In this document: in pieces, positions 28,720 to 41,683 of the stretch
Layout: each line of letters opens with the position of its first letter
Position numbering within the stretch: the stretch's first letter is position 1
NCBI GenBank assembly: GCA_905250115.1
Contig: CAJNOI010000264.1
Coordinates: forward strand, 33,477 to 97,476
Source: Adineta steineri
Taxonomy: Eukaryota; Rotifera; Eurotatoria; Adinetida; Adinetidae
Direction: 5' to 3'
Length of the DNA: 64,000 nucleotides
Position numbers and translations under genes: made by a program
The notes under the pieces: generated by a model
Told to the model about the DNA's origin: nothing
The model's input: only the letters and a program-made list of their open reading frames with translations
The model's database searches: none

Positions 28720-29822
28720 ATGATGACGAATAAAGATGAACAAGTGGAATTGGCGAATCTTGCTGAGCAAACTAAACGGTGAGACATCTATTTGCATAGT
28801 ATATATTCATTCTGATAATGCAAGTTTTGCTCTAGATATACTGATATGGTGGTAGCCATGAAAAATGTTGTTGAATCGAATAGTGAACTGGCGACTGACG
28901 AACGTAGTTTGCTCTCGAGGGCCTATAGATATGCGATCAGTAGTTGTCGATTATCTTGGCGAGTGATATCCATTATTGAACTCGAAGCTCAAGGTTTTGA
29001 ACGTCAACGAGAAATGGTCAAAGCATATCGAGAGCAGATCGAAAATGAATTAAAAGATATCTGTTATGAACTTTTAGTAAGATCTTTTATTCAATTAACG
29101 AGATGATTCTAGAAACAGAGTTTATCAATCTAGAGCTTACTTGATAAATATCTCATTCCGACTGTAACAACAATTGAATCGAAAGTGTTCTATCTGAAAA
29201 TGAAAGGTGATTATTATCGATATCTGACTGAAATCACTACCGGCAATGAACAACGAAGTATTGTATTGATTTATAACATCAGAATAAATATGTTTGTTGA
29301 TATTCATTGTTACAGAGTTCATCGAAGAGTCGAAGCATGCCTACAAGAATGGCTTTGACATAGCTCAGGATCAAATGACAGTCACACATCCTATGCGACT
29401 TAATCTTGCTCTAAATTTGTCAGTTTTTTGTTACGAATTTCTCAGTGAAACAGATTTGGCATGTCACCTGGCTAAGAAGGTTTGTTCAATTTAATGTGTT
29501 TTGTTTCTTTATTTATCAAAATATCAACGATATAGGCCTTCGACGGTGCTGTGTCTGGATTAGATTGTATCAGTGGTGATTCTTACAAAGGTAAGAACAA
29601 AACTTACTGATCTATTATTTAATATTAACGTAATTTTCCTTTCTATTTATTTTTAGACAGTACTATTATCATGCAACTACTTCGCGATAATCTTAAGGTG
29701 AATATTGCGACTTCTGAACATTTTATATAATTAAACTTATCTTTGTTTTTGAATCTTCGCAGGTTTGGACTAAAAATCAACATGATCTTAACGACATAGA
29801 TCAATCGAGAGAACAACAGTAA
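28720..29822 (+). CDS. 14-3-3 protein (diverged), seven exons
   Basis: Exons 28720-28778, 28836-29076, 29134-29257, 29316-29479, 29536-29590, 29657-29697 and 29763-29822 join in frame to 247 residues, the family's usual length. 14-3-3 proteins are cytosolic dimers that bind phosphoserine/threonine peptides. Hallmarks: [52 protein letters not shown] (carrying the phosphate-binding Arg and Tyr), [18 protein letters not shown] and [20 protein letters not shown]. In the phosphate pocket, the position of Lys49 is Arg (RAYR), the position of Arg55 is Cys, and Arg56 is kept. The two start codons (ATG ATG) are adjacent; the first is used here. The sequence is clearly more diverged than ordinary animal isoforms, suggesting a lineage-specific paralogue. 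Introns are 50-66 bp. Confidence 0.95.
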
Positions 29823-30334
29823 CTGTGAAGTCTGCTCACGCTTACTTTTTACTTCCGTTATTTTACATTATCATACTCATGCAACTAATCGATTTCACAA
29901 TAAAAAATAAACATGCCCTCCTTATTTCTTTTCAATCTTATCATCAATAATAACAGGATACATTCAATCTCTATTCGTTATAACCCGATAGATATATGAG
30001 ACAGTTGTCAGCAACTACAATTCACTTTTCAATCTCATCATAACCATCCTTAGGATAGGTGGATGTTCCATTTGTAAACCCACACCCTTCTTTATGAAGA
30101 ATTTATTAATACTAGATGACAAAATCAGATCAAAAAAAAAAGATATATAACAACAAATTACAATTGATTTATAATGCGCAACAATTCGATTTTCTACACA
30201 ATGTGATTCTATTTTATATTTACATTCAACTACATATTGAATATCGATGTACTCATTGACAATCGAACAACATCATGGTATAAATAAAGGATGTTACAAA
30301 TCGTAGGGAGAAAAAAAATGTACAGTATAGAATT
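29823..30334. other. Intergenic between convergent genes, with a telomere-like hairpin
   Basis: This lies between the 3' ends of the 14-3-3 and ATPase genes. At 30050-30095, CCTTAGGATAGGTGGATGTT and AAACCCACACCCTTCTTTAT form a weak hairpin. AATAAA signals at 29903 and 30280 could serve polyadenylation. No gene is seen. Confidence 0.4.
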
Positions 30335-33300
30335 TTACCAAGCCATCTTAGCCAAAAATGATTTTGGATATCGACGTACAAGATATTTACGTATTTCATC
30401 GAATAGAAATAGTGCGACTCCAAATGCTAACGCCGGGCAAATATATTTAATTGATACTGGTTCTGTTTTAAACATTGAATTAAACCATGGTACTCGTACG
30501 ACGATTACACAAACGATAGTTGAGAATAATATACCTAATAGAATAGTCCAATTACGTCCTTTTCCGAAGAATGGATTATGATTGAAGAATGATATATGTC
30601 GTGTACGTGTTGCTAGTAGATTGAACATTTGCATAACACATAATGCTACATAATATATAGATTGACCAGTTTGTTGAATGATTAATAATTCTTCCGGTGT
30701 TTTAGCAATTGGAGGATTTTTACTATAATTAGCGTACGTGAAAAATATGCTGTTCAAAGGAATACCTGAAGAAATAGAAATAATTTATTCAGTTAAACTA
30801 ATTCGTTTTTTTTGTTTTTTTTTATAGGAATTATTATTTACCTTGCGATGAATAATACCAGAAGAAGCAGAAGAAAGCAGCAAAACATTCGATATTTCCC
30901 ACAACCAAGTAAGCGTGAACAAGTAATTTCCAATCAATTAAATGTGTTCTATGACGAATAGCAGGTGGGCGCGACATTATATCTTGTTCAGCTTCTTCTG
31001 AAACCATTGCTAATGAATTAACAACATCGTTGAACATACAAAAGATGATAGCCAAAAAGAGAGATAGTGGAAGTGGAATACCTAACCAAATGTTAAAAAA
31101 TACAGGAATTACTTCTGACCAAGAACCTTCAATAGAAAATAAATTCATATGATATTGTTTTTTTATCTGATTAATTAGAAACTTACCTCCAGGTAATAAA
31201 TAGATTGCAACTTTTTTCAAATTATCACTTAATAATCGACCTGTTTCAATAGCAGTGATAATTGAGGAAAAGTTATTATCGAGCAAGATCATATCACCAG
31301 CTTCTTTGGCTACATCCGTTCCAGCAGCCATTGCTACACCGAGATCGGCTTGTTTAAGTGCTGGTGCATCATTTGTTCCATCTCCAGTTACTGCCACTAC
31401 TTCGCCTCTCTTTAAAAACTCCATAACAATACGTAATTTCTGTTCAGGTGATGTCCGAGCAAAGACAATCTCTTGATGGGATAAAACCCAGTCCCACATA
31501 TAGTCCTAAATGATAGATATAATATTAATCTTTAAATATATTTAACTTACATCCATCGAATGCATATCACCGCCAATTACAACAACACCATAAGGAATTA
31601 ATTTAAGTTTGTCTATATCTTTAACTTGATTTGGATCTCGTAGATAGAAGAGGATACAAGCCCAAATACGTTTGAAAATATTTGATTTAATTTTCATATT
31701 AGACGTTGTTTTAATACCCTTCACTTGAATAGATGTCATTACTTCACTAACAATATGAGTTTCAAGACATGTGTTCGTATCACGCATAAAATGAGCCATT
31801 ATTTGACCTGTCTCATTATTATGTTCAATTTTAAATGTATCAATACCATGATCGATACTAATTTCTTTGGAAAGAATATTCACTTTTTTAGCAATTGAAG
31901 CTGCTGTAGTTGGATGATCACCAGTAACCATAGCTACACGAATATGAGCACGACGTGCTTTGATTACTGCATCAGGTACTTCGGGACGAGCTGGATCAAG
32001 TAATGAGAACATACCTAAATAAATTTATAAAAAATATATTTTTTATTTATAGATTCTAATTAAATTTTAAGTTACCGATAAAACAATAATTATCTCCTGG
32101 TAATCCATTAAGATCAGGTTCATTAGAGATTAATTCTGTTTGTTTTTGTTGATGTTGTTTTTTACTTGTTTTATATGTTTCTATTAAAGCATTGTATTGA
32201 CTCTTTTTCATCTTCTGTTGAATCATTCCAATCACTCGATATCCACATTTTCCAAGTGTTTCTTGTCGTTGTTGAATAGAAGATCGAAATTCTTCGGTTA
32301 TCGGCAATATTTCATCACTTGAATCTTGTTTGTATGTTGAACATCGTGAAAGAATAAAATCAGGTGCACCTTTAAGTGTAACAAGTACGGTTGCATCATT
32401 ATCAAGACTAGTTGATGTTTGTTCAAGAATATTAGCAGTAATCATAAATTTATTTTTTGAATTAAATGGAAGAATATTAATACGTGGATTTGTTTTTTTC
32501 ACTTGTTCAATATCGACTGAACATTTATCATTACAGAAATGATAAAGTGCTACATCAGCTGCATCTCCCACTATTTCATTCTTCTCTAAATATGTATCAT
32601 TAGTGTTACTTTCAAGACTTGGATTATCAATGCCATTTCCGTTAATTAAAGATGGTTGTTTGACAACATTATTGCAAAGACATGCACCAAGAATTAAATC
32701 TTTCATAGCAGTTGGAATATTTTCTGCATTTAATGATGGTCGCTTTCGATCGATTATATGTTCTTCATTATTCAATGTGACATTCGGTTCATTATTGGTA
32801 TGAATTGGAATCATATATTCTCCTTGAGTTCCCCATAGAAGAGCAGTAATTGTCATTTGATTAATCGTTAATGTTCCAGTTTTATCTGTAGCAATTATCT
32901 AGTAGAAAAAAAACAAAATTAATTAATCATATTCGGACATATAGTTAGATCACTTACAGAAACTGAATTAAATGTTTCAACAGTTGCTAGACTTTTGACC
33001 ATTACTTTTTGTTTATACATTCGTTTTGCAACAATAGTTAATACAAGAGTAACAGCAGCTGGTAAACCTTCTGGAATGAAACATACGACCATACCAATTG
33101 AATTAACAATATTTCCTATATATAAAAAAAATTAAATGATCTGTGAACTATATATTTATTTATTAATTACCATTGAATGAAATATATCCATTCTGTTTAA
33201 TATTAAGCCAAGCAGCCCAAGTAATCCATAAAAGAAAAATAGATAAAAGTGCTGCAGCTATAACAAACAATACGAAACGATTAATTTCCCGATGAAGTCC

Positions 33301-34570
33301 AGTTATTTCCGATCCACTGGTATTTCGTGTCATTTTTCCAACGTGTCCAAGAATGGTACTATCTCCAGTATTAACAACTATAGCTTCACCTGTTCCTTGT
33401 ACGACGAGTGATGAATAAAAAATGATATTCGTCGATTCTAAAAAGTTTCGATTTGTACATTTAATTGTACAAATTACAGGTGCTGATTCGCCAGTCAATT
33501 GTGAAGTATTCACTTGAAGATCATCACATGTAACAATTCGACAATCGGCTGGAACTTTTTCACCAAGACGAACACGAATTATATCACCAGGTACAAGTTC
33601 TTCTGCATTGATTTGTATTTCAGCACCATTTCTTTTGACAGTAGCAGTTGTTGGTTGCATTTTTGAAAAAGATGCCACTATTTTCATTGATTTCACTTCT
33701 TGATAGAAGTTAAAGAGAGCATTAGAAACAATGACAAGCACAAGTATTACACCCAATCCTAAATTGGTAGGATCAGGACTTGGTTCGCCAAATGGTTTCT
33801 ACAAAAGCAAAGAATTCGTACGATCGATTTTATTTAAAAAAAAAGAAGTATAGATGACTTACGTAGCTAAGAAAGGCGAATAGAGTTGCAATCCATAAGA
33901 TACCATTGAAACCGATAAGAAGTTGTTTGATAAACATCCATAAGAGACTTGGTTTGTGTGATGGTGTAAGTTTGTTTTCTCCGAATGTAGTACGATGTTC
34001 TGTTACTATATCATTTGTTAAACCTTTTGTCAAGTCGCTATTAAATCGTTCAACTAATTTCTCCATAGGTATAATATGCGTATCGACCTTCATTAATGAT
34101 GAATCTTCAATAATATCTTCATCTAATTCCAATGCATTATCGTCGGTATTGGAAGGAAGATATGTTGACTTGTCTCTCGTGGTCTTCGATGGCACTTTCA
34201 AGACATCGGTTTTATCCATTAGTACAGTGACATGATTCTGATGTTCTTCAGGTGATGATATCATTCGATTACGATGACGAGCTAATTCATATCTACGTCT
34301 TTCTGCCAATTGAAGACTCAAGTGTTGTGACATAGTTTGCCAAGCAATACAATCTTGTCGCATGTTATAAACTGGACTATCATCTGAGCCAATAATATTT
34401 ATTGCACGTAATGAAGAACGAAGGCTGTTCTTTCGACGACCAGCATTTGCTGACGATGGAGCCGATAATGATGTCTTCACAGGCATTGTTTGTCGACGAC
34501 CGGTATTGAATGGTAATATATCATCCTTACTGCTCTTACGCCCAACACTATTCCAGCGAATCTTAGACAT
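30335..34570 (-). CDS. P2C-like P-type ATPase (Na+/K+-ATPase alpha relative), eight exons
   Basis: Exons 34570-33863, 33798-33171, 33115-32958, 32898-32076, 32014-31551, 31505-31187, 31126-30842 and 30765-30335 give 1271 residues; Na+/K+-ATPase alpha has about 1020. The first 165 residues are a Ser/Arg-rich extension. Then come the N-domain phrase LTNDIVTEHRTTFGENKLTP, the YQEVKSMKI stalk, the actuator TGES (about 337), IPEGLPAAVT in M4 (about 460), DKTGTLT (about 502, phosphorylated Asp), MVTGDHP (about 800), TGDGTNDAP (about 967), and a C-terminal PALAFGVALFLFDEIRKYLV-RRYP like alpha subunits. It should pump cations using ATP. M4 resembles SERCA (IPEGLP), and in M6 the position of Asp804 is Cys while the Asp808 equivalent is kept (FCMFNDVV), so specificity is unclear. 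No beta subunit is seen nearby. Confidence 0.9.
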
Positions 34571-37500
34571 CGATTCGTAATACAATCAAAATGAATTGTG
34601 TTCGATTGATTAATTAATAACTACAAATAAATTCTACATTATGAAAAGTAGTTCAATAAAAATTACTTAATCGTTCGTTCTAATACTAATTTCATAGAAT
34701 TTTACTGTGCGAGAAAAAGTTGTATAAATATTATGTGTTCTCTACACTCAGAAAAAAAAATTTCAACTTAAACTCGATATTAAAATGATTAGAAATGTCA
34801 CGTCGTGAAGTCGAATGTTAAATGATATTTTATTAGATAATAAACTACTTCATAGACGTCTATATATAATGCAATACGCGTATACTAAGGAATATTCTAG
34901 AAGAGAATATGCCTCGACAGTAACAGAGATTATTTCGACAGAGAATAATCCGAGTGCATACACGAGAACAAAGAAACGTATATACGAAATATATATTAAC
35001 AACCTCGATAGAAAAGAAAGAAGAATAAAACGAACGATAATAGTCTAGCCTATACATTACAAGAAAGAAATAATATTCATTAAAAGATAAATATTATACT
35101 GGATATATCAGTAGTTGAACAACAATTTCACTTGAAAGTTATTAATCGATTTTTGACAGTCACAAAGTAACGAACTTATTTTTCATAAAAGAATTAAATT
35201 CCCGAACTTTTTTATCCGTTATTTTCTGTTAATCGATGTGACATAGAGTCTTTTGATCATTCCATACAAATCTTAGTTTACTCCGTAATTTCACTATGTT
35301 TTATCTTATCTTACATTATTGAGCTTTAATTATATAAGGACAGACTAAAATAAATATTTTAATGATATAAAACGAATCAGAAAATATAAAATTGAATCAA
35401 TATTTAAAATATTTTATCCATATAAACTATTCTATTATTTATTACTTTTGATTATAATACAGTTACTTAATGATCAAGATTTAAGAGATTTGTCCAATTT
35501 ATGATGTGTACTATTCTTTCTCTCTTTGATATATTAGATAAAATTCACAAAATCAAATTAGAATAAGACTTATACGACGCACTATAAAACAAAAGTTTTT
35601 GTTTTAAACATACGTGTTCATAATTCCGAAGAATATGTACGCATTGAATAAATGAATAAATAACTGCTGGTTGACTTCTCTATTATATAGCAACAAAATA
35701 ACAAAGAAATAAAGTTCATTGTTACTATCGGTCAAGTCAATGAGAGGGACTAATGGATAAATATCTTATTTCCATTTTTGGCTCTTTCTCTTCATTGACT
35801 CTGTGACCGTTACGCTTGACCTTCGTTCATTGTACATAGCTTTCTCTTTCTTACGTGACGATATACCTCTTGTATGAACGAGACCAATTGGTGTGTGAAA
35901 AAGCTAGATAAAACGAATATCACTACAATGAAATTGGTCACAACTCTATCTATTCGAAATTGGAAATCTAAAAAATATTTATTTATTTTATTGATGTAAA
36001 TCCTTTATTAAAACTTCTTATATGAACCATTAAAATGAGTTATTTGAAAGTAAATCTAATGTTTATAGAGAAATGTAACATTGGACCTTTTTTTGTATAG
36101 ATACACAATGTTCTATACTTAAGATTTTTCCCTTAATTCTTTCTATATGGATTTTCTCTCTTGTTTACGCATGTTTTTATATAATGGCACCAGCTCGAAA
36201 AATTAAGGATGTGAATGCGATGTCTTGGTAAATCGTACACAAACTTATTATATATGAATTACGTATGTGCATATACTAATCTAAGTGAATATGATGAAGG
36301 TATACGTGCGAACTTGTCTATGAATAAGTAGAAAATCTACATTCATACCCGTAAAATGATTTCATCAGTTCAGAAAATATTGTGTATTTTTTTTTTGAAT
36401 AAAGTGTTTAACTTTAAAAAATAAAACAAAACGAAGTTTAATATATGTTATGTTATAAAACAAATCAACAATATCTTATATTTATCAGACATGCTGCAGA
36501 AGAACACATAAAACTGAATACAACTTTTCAAAGTAAGCAGATCTTCAACGATCTGTCTTATTCAATTGAATTGAATTTTTATCTTAAATTAACATCGATC
36601 TTTGACTCTATATTCTATATATTTATTAAGAAATTTAGCCAGCTGACACTCACACAATTTTATAGGAAAATCTTACCAACTGGTTAAATGTCTTTGAGCT
36701 TAATTCTTGCACATAAATAAATCACCGTAGAACTACAAAAGTTTCATAAAAAAAAGTTGTAGCGCAACTCCTTCGAACTTGACAAGGAAAACTCGAAATA
36801 GCTGCTGCAGCATAAGTTAACGCAACTTAATAACTAAGTTGCTAGTACACTTCATTTCCTCAACATAAGCAACTAACTTAAATAGCTTTAATAGAAAAAG
36901 ATTTAATTTTCTTTCTTTGAGTTATTTATAGCCTTTCGATAAAAGTCTTTCATTCTCATTGTTTTTATATTAATATACTTTGCGTCAAATTTATGATCAA
37001 ATGAAGATACGACATAATATTTCTTTGCAGTAAGATATATATATCATATTGAAATAAAACTATCATGTCATAAATTTACTCAACAATAAATTTCATGCAA
37101 CGCATGATAGTATAGAGACAGTAAACGCGAAAGACTTTTGCACAAGTATGTAGTGATATCATATTCTTTAGAAAGAATAGTGCTGTTAGAAACTGGACTT
37201 GAATTTTAGAATATGTTGTCTATATTGTTTTACAAACACTCTTTCAACTAATGATTGTTTTCTTTTTTTCGGCATTAAAATATTATCCGTTTCTTTTCTA
37301 TTGTATCAGCGGGATATTAAGGATAAAAATTCCAGCTAAGGACGATACTCTTCAGGAGAGATACTATAGTCCTATTTATAAAGAAAGAGTAAGCCGTCCT
37401 CATGAGTCATCTTTGATTCAATTCAATCGAAGATGAAAAGTAAACACTTCCTTTCTATATATTCTTCTAAGATTATATACAGCTGCGTGTGGTTATTTGT

Positions 37501-37739
37501 CGATTCTTCTCATATTGTGTATTACACCGATATCTTATCAAATCGAACTATTAAGCCAAAAAAAAAACAGTGGTAAATATATATTAACTAATATCAGAAA
37601 CCTATGCACCTGTTTGCGAAGCATGCGTTAATTTCAAGTTAAATTTGAGTACGATTACATGTACTATTATTCGTAGATATATAAAAACGATTCTTTTATA
37701 ATAACTTCCAATGGTTTTATTATCAATTATTGAATAAAT
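34571..37739. other. Long intergenic stretch between divergent transporter genes
   Basis: More than 3 kb with no supported gene. 34890-35050 is copy 2 of a dispersed repeat (copy 1 at 6370-6540). 36730-36850 contains several short mirrored phrases (AAGTTGTAGCGCAACTCC, AAGTTAACGCAACTTAATAACTAAGTTGC), possibly a small element. Short frames at 36445 and 37251 have no domain. The ends probably contain promoters for the ATPase (leftward) and SLC26 (rightward) genes. Confidence 0.4.
34890..35050 (+). repeat. Dispersed repeat, copy 2 (see 6370-6540)
   Basis: It shares AGAGAATATGCCTC, ACAGAGATTATT, AAAGAAACGTATATACGAAA, TATATATTAA and AAACGAACGATAATA in the same order and orientation as 6370-6540. 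Diverged and non-coding. It lies upstream of the ATPase start. Confidence 0.5.
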
Positions 37740-40700
37740 ATGTCACTGATAATAAATAATGATGATGAAGATGAATTTGTCGAAAAACAAATACTCAATC
37801 AATTATCACAAGAAAATTATGCTCCAGTACGACTTCGATCGTTTATTAATCATTATGGAACTGTTCGACCACGTATTTCAACTATAAATCGTTTGAGAAA
37901 TCATTTTAATAAATTCTTTAATACATTAAATTGCCTTTATATTATTAATGTATTATTCGATCGAATACCGATTATACGTTGTCTTAAAGAATATAATCTA
38001 CGAAAGAATCTTTTCGCAGATATTATGTCTGGTATGACAGTAGCAATTATGCATATACCACAAGGTTGAAGAAAAACAAAATAAATGAAAATATATTTAA
38101 TAATCTCTGTATTTGCTGATAATTATAGGTATGGCTTATGGCATGTTAACAACATTACCACCTATTCATGGTATAGATATTATTGAAAATTAGATTATTC
38201 TCTTATATGCATATTTTAGGATTATATGTCTCCTTTTTTCCTGTTCTACTCTATATGATTTTTGGTACTTGTCCACATTTATCTATAGGTTAATCTAGTT
38301 TACAGTAGAATATTCATCAGGACTAATTTATCTTCTCTTTTTGTAAAGGTACCATTGCTGTTATATCACTAATGACTGCACAAGCCATCAGTGGAACACC
38401 ATTACAATCTTTCAATATTATAAATAATCAATCATATGTTGCATCTAATATATACGATGAAATAGTCATCAATGAAAAAGTAGGTATTGCTACGACATTG
38501 GCTTTTCTCGTTGGACTTATTCAGGTAAACTAAACAGATGAAAATAATAAAAATAATAAATGAAGACTTGTTTTTCTTAAAGTTAATTCTATCATTTCTT
38601 CGTCTTGGTTTTCTCACAGTATACTTAACCGAACCATTTATTAGTGGATTCACAACAGGTGTTGCTATTCATGTATTTTCAGCTCAACTACCATTCATTT
38701 TCGGTATAAAAAGTCCACGCGGTATTCAAGGTGCTTTTAAATTACCTAGATTCTATTTTAAATTAATTGGGTCCATAATTCAAAATATTAACTGGATATC
38801 AACAGTAATTGCTTTTACATCAATCATTGTTTTATTTACAGCTAAACAATTAAATGATCGTTATAAATCAATTATACGTGTTGTTATTCCAAGTGAACTT
38901 ATTCTGGTATGTTTAACCGTCATTTCATTCAGCGAGAAAAAGAATCCAAGGATAGTCTAATATGTAAACCATACGATCAGGATCTTGATCGTTGTATCGA
39001 GAAATGAAAAAGTATAACTGCAGATAATTCAGGTAGATGTAAGACATGCTTTAGCATTGACATGTGAGTTCTATATCTTCTGTGAATATTTGCAAGGCTT
39101 TATTGCATATATGACTTTAGAAAAACTCTATTTTTAGATAATTATTGGCACTCTTATTTCTCATTTTACTCAAATTCATACTTTTCATGGTGTGTCAGTA
39201 GTCGGTCCGATTAAGCAAGGTCTACCATCACCAACTCCACCTCCATTGCAGCAGATTTCATATTTAATTATGCCTGCTGCTACAATTGCTATGGTCAGTC
39301 TATGTATTTCAATTTCAATGGGTAAAATGTTCAGTCGAAAACATAATTATAAAGTTAGCTCCAATCAGGTATGATTGATCATTTATTTTAATATTAGAAA
39401 AAACAGCAAAAAATGAATAGGCTATTCCTAAAGTCATCATTTAAGAATTGAAATTTTTCTTTAAATATCATAAATAACCTCTTATCTATGTTTTATCTAT
39501 TAGGAATTGTTAGCCTATGGAATATCTAATGTTGTTTCATCTTTCTTTCAATGCTATCCAAGTTCAGGCGCATTAACTCGTTCCATAGTACAAGAAGGAA
39601 GCGGTTGTAAAACTCAATTAGTTGGTGGTTTTTCATGTATTGTCTTGGGTATAGTCATAGTAGCATTGACACCATTATTTTATTCTCTTCCAATGGGTTG
39701 TTTGGCTGCTATTGTTATTGTTAATATGAAGGGTCTATTATTTCAAATTAAAGATTTCTTTTTTTACTATCGTATAAGTTTTCTGGAATGTGTAAGTAAA
39801 TATAGTTATTTCAAATCATATCTCTTACTGTTTCGTCTAATCGAGTAGATTCTATGGATTGTTACATTTATGACTGTAATTCTATTCGAAGTTGATATTG
39901 GTCTTTATGCTGGCTTATGTACATCATTTCTCATAAATACAATACGTACTCAAAAGTAAGCTATTTTATTATGTGTTTTTATTCTATAAACTATTTCTTT
40001 TTTTTTCCATAGACCTCATTTCGTTGTTCTCGGTCAAATCGATGATACTGAAATATACAAGAATGCCAAATTATTTCCAGTAGTAAGTAATCAATTTATA
40101 TGCATATATTGTATTAAAATTGCTTCTACACTAATAACAAAGAGATACATTCAGCAAACTAATATAAAGAATGAATTATTAGATAAATCATTCATGAGTT
40201 TCAGAATTACATTTTTTAGTTATTGTTGTTGAACATGATGCTGTTCGAGTATTGAGATAATTGTAAATGAATAGAGAGTATATGTTTCATGCTATCGCAA
40301 CTGTTAGTATGTATGTATCACATCTATTTCGACTACGACATAGATATACTTATAGATCAGACGAATAATAAATATATCTAAATTGAATATGTTGCTTCTG
40401 TAGGCTCATCAATATGATAATATTAAGATTCTTCGCTTTGATGAATCACTTTATGCATGTAATTCACCATTTTTTAAACGAAAATTTTATGAACTAATTG
40501 GTATTCAATTACGACAAGAACCACTTATTTCATATAAAAAGCAAAATTTGAATAAGATTGAAAACATAAAATATAATTATGTTATTCTCGATTGTTCACC
40601 ATTCAATTTTATTGATACAGTTGGAGTGAAATTACTTATTGAAGTTTGTATTGTTTATAAGAAATACTAATTAATATAAAATATATTTTATTATTTTAGA

Positions 40701-41012
40701 TTTATAATGATTTAAAAAAACGAAATATTCAATTATATTTAAGTGAATGTCGATGTAAGTTACTTAAATTATATATTCTCAAAACTAATCTTTTTATATT
40801 AATGTAAAGATGGTGTTCGTCGTACTCTTGAATTAATGAATTTCTATGAAAAAACAGCACCTAATATTATCTATATAACAACACATTATGCAGTTATGTC
40901 TATAAGAACAGAATCAGATACCAGTATGCATAGTTAATCAAATGATATTTATTGTTTATATTTTGTTTTTTTTATAGATTTACCAAAAGTGACGATAGCT
41001 ACACAAGTTTAA
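37740..41012 (+). CDS. SLC26/SulP-family anion transporter, thirteen exons
   Basis: Exons 37740-38064, 38129-38170, 38220-38288, 38349-38524, 38583-38906, 39138-39368, 39504-39791, 39849-39955, 40013-40082, 40404-40643, 40700-40754, 40810-40923 and 40978-41012 give 691 residues, a normal SLC26 length. The sulfate transporter core shows the SulP opening DIMSGMTVAIMHIPQGMAYG, then LPPIHGLYVSFFPVLLYMIF and GTCPHLSIGTIAVISLM, YLTEPFISGFTTGVAIHV, and YPSSGALTRSIVQEGSGCKT. The C-terminal STAS domain (about 530-680) has YNYVILDCSPFNFIDTVGVK. The family exchanges sulfate, chloride, bicarbonate or oxalate at the plasma membrane. The Ser-Gly pair in SSGALTRS lies at the anion site and matches SLC26 transporters. 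Introns of 231 bp and 321 bp interrupt the otherwise short set. The last exon of 35 bases is the least certain. Confidence 0.9.
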
Positions 41013-41683
41013 TTATACTCTTATCATAACACATCTCAATTGACCTTCAACCCTATTTATTTCTTATTTTATACCATTTTAGTTCGCTCTTTTTTCAACA
41101 GTTAACACACTGAGAACGTATCGATTTCACTGCGTCTTATAGTATATTGATTATAAATAAAAAAAAGCAATCAAATGAATAAACGTACATTATGAGAAAA
41201 TATGCCGGTGTTTTTTGTGTACAATTATTTACAATACAGAGTGGATCTTTTGGTTTGTATAGAAGTCAATTAGTATTTATGAGAATTCCCAAAAAGTTAT
41301 TATATTTCACTGAACAATAATCGAAGACAATAATGATCAAAGGCCAACCCTCAGAAGTCAGATTTAATGTTAGATTGTGTCGTACATTTAATATCTGTAA
41401 CGTATGGTGTGGGAGCGAATGTAATTCATGACTATATTCTACTCTTACCCACATCCACACTCTCAAGATGCTACAATTAGTTTCGGTCACCGGAGCGAGA
41501 TGTTTTATTGTTACCACAATAACTATTTCGTAGAAACACTGAATTTTTTGCATAATAAAATGATTAGAAAGCAATACAAGTAATTACAAATATTACAGAC
41601 AACATTAAGTAAAAATAGTTATATCTTGAGACTGTGGGTGTGAGTACAAAAAAGACGATTCTACTTTATATTCATAGAATTCC
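41013..41683. other. Intergenic between convergent genes, with two telomere-like hairpins
   Basis: At 41404-41470, TATGGTGTGGGAGCG is followed about 35 bases later by CTCTTACCCACATCCACACT then CTCAAGAT. At 41622-41675, TCTTGAGACTGTGGGTGTGA is followed by AAAAAGACGATTC. TCTTGAG and CTCAAGA of the two neighbours are themselves complementary, so the pair could fold together. No gene is supported. Confidence 0.5.

Noticed and set aside
30291-30581. 96-codon plus-strand frame over the end of the ATPase gene
   Set aside because: It overlaps the last ATPase exon in antisense, with no domain.
36445-36687. 80-codon frame between the ATPase and SLC26 genes
   Set aside because: Low-complexity composition and no domain or exon signals.
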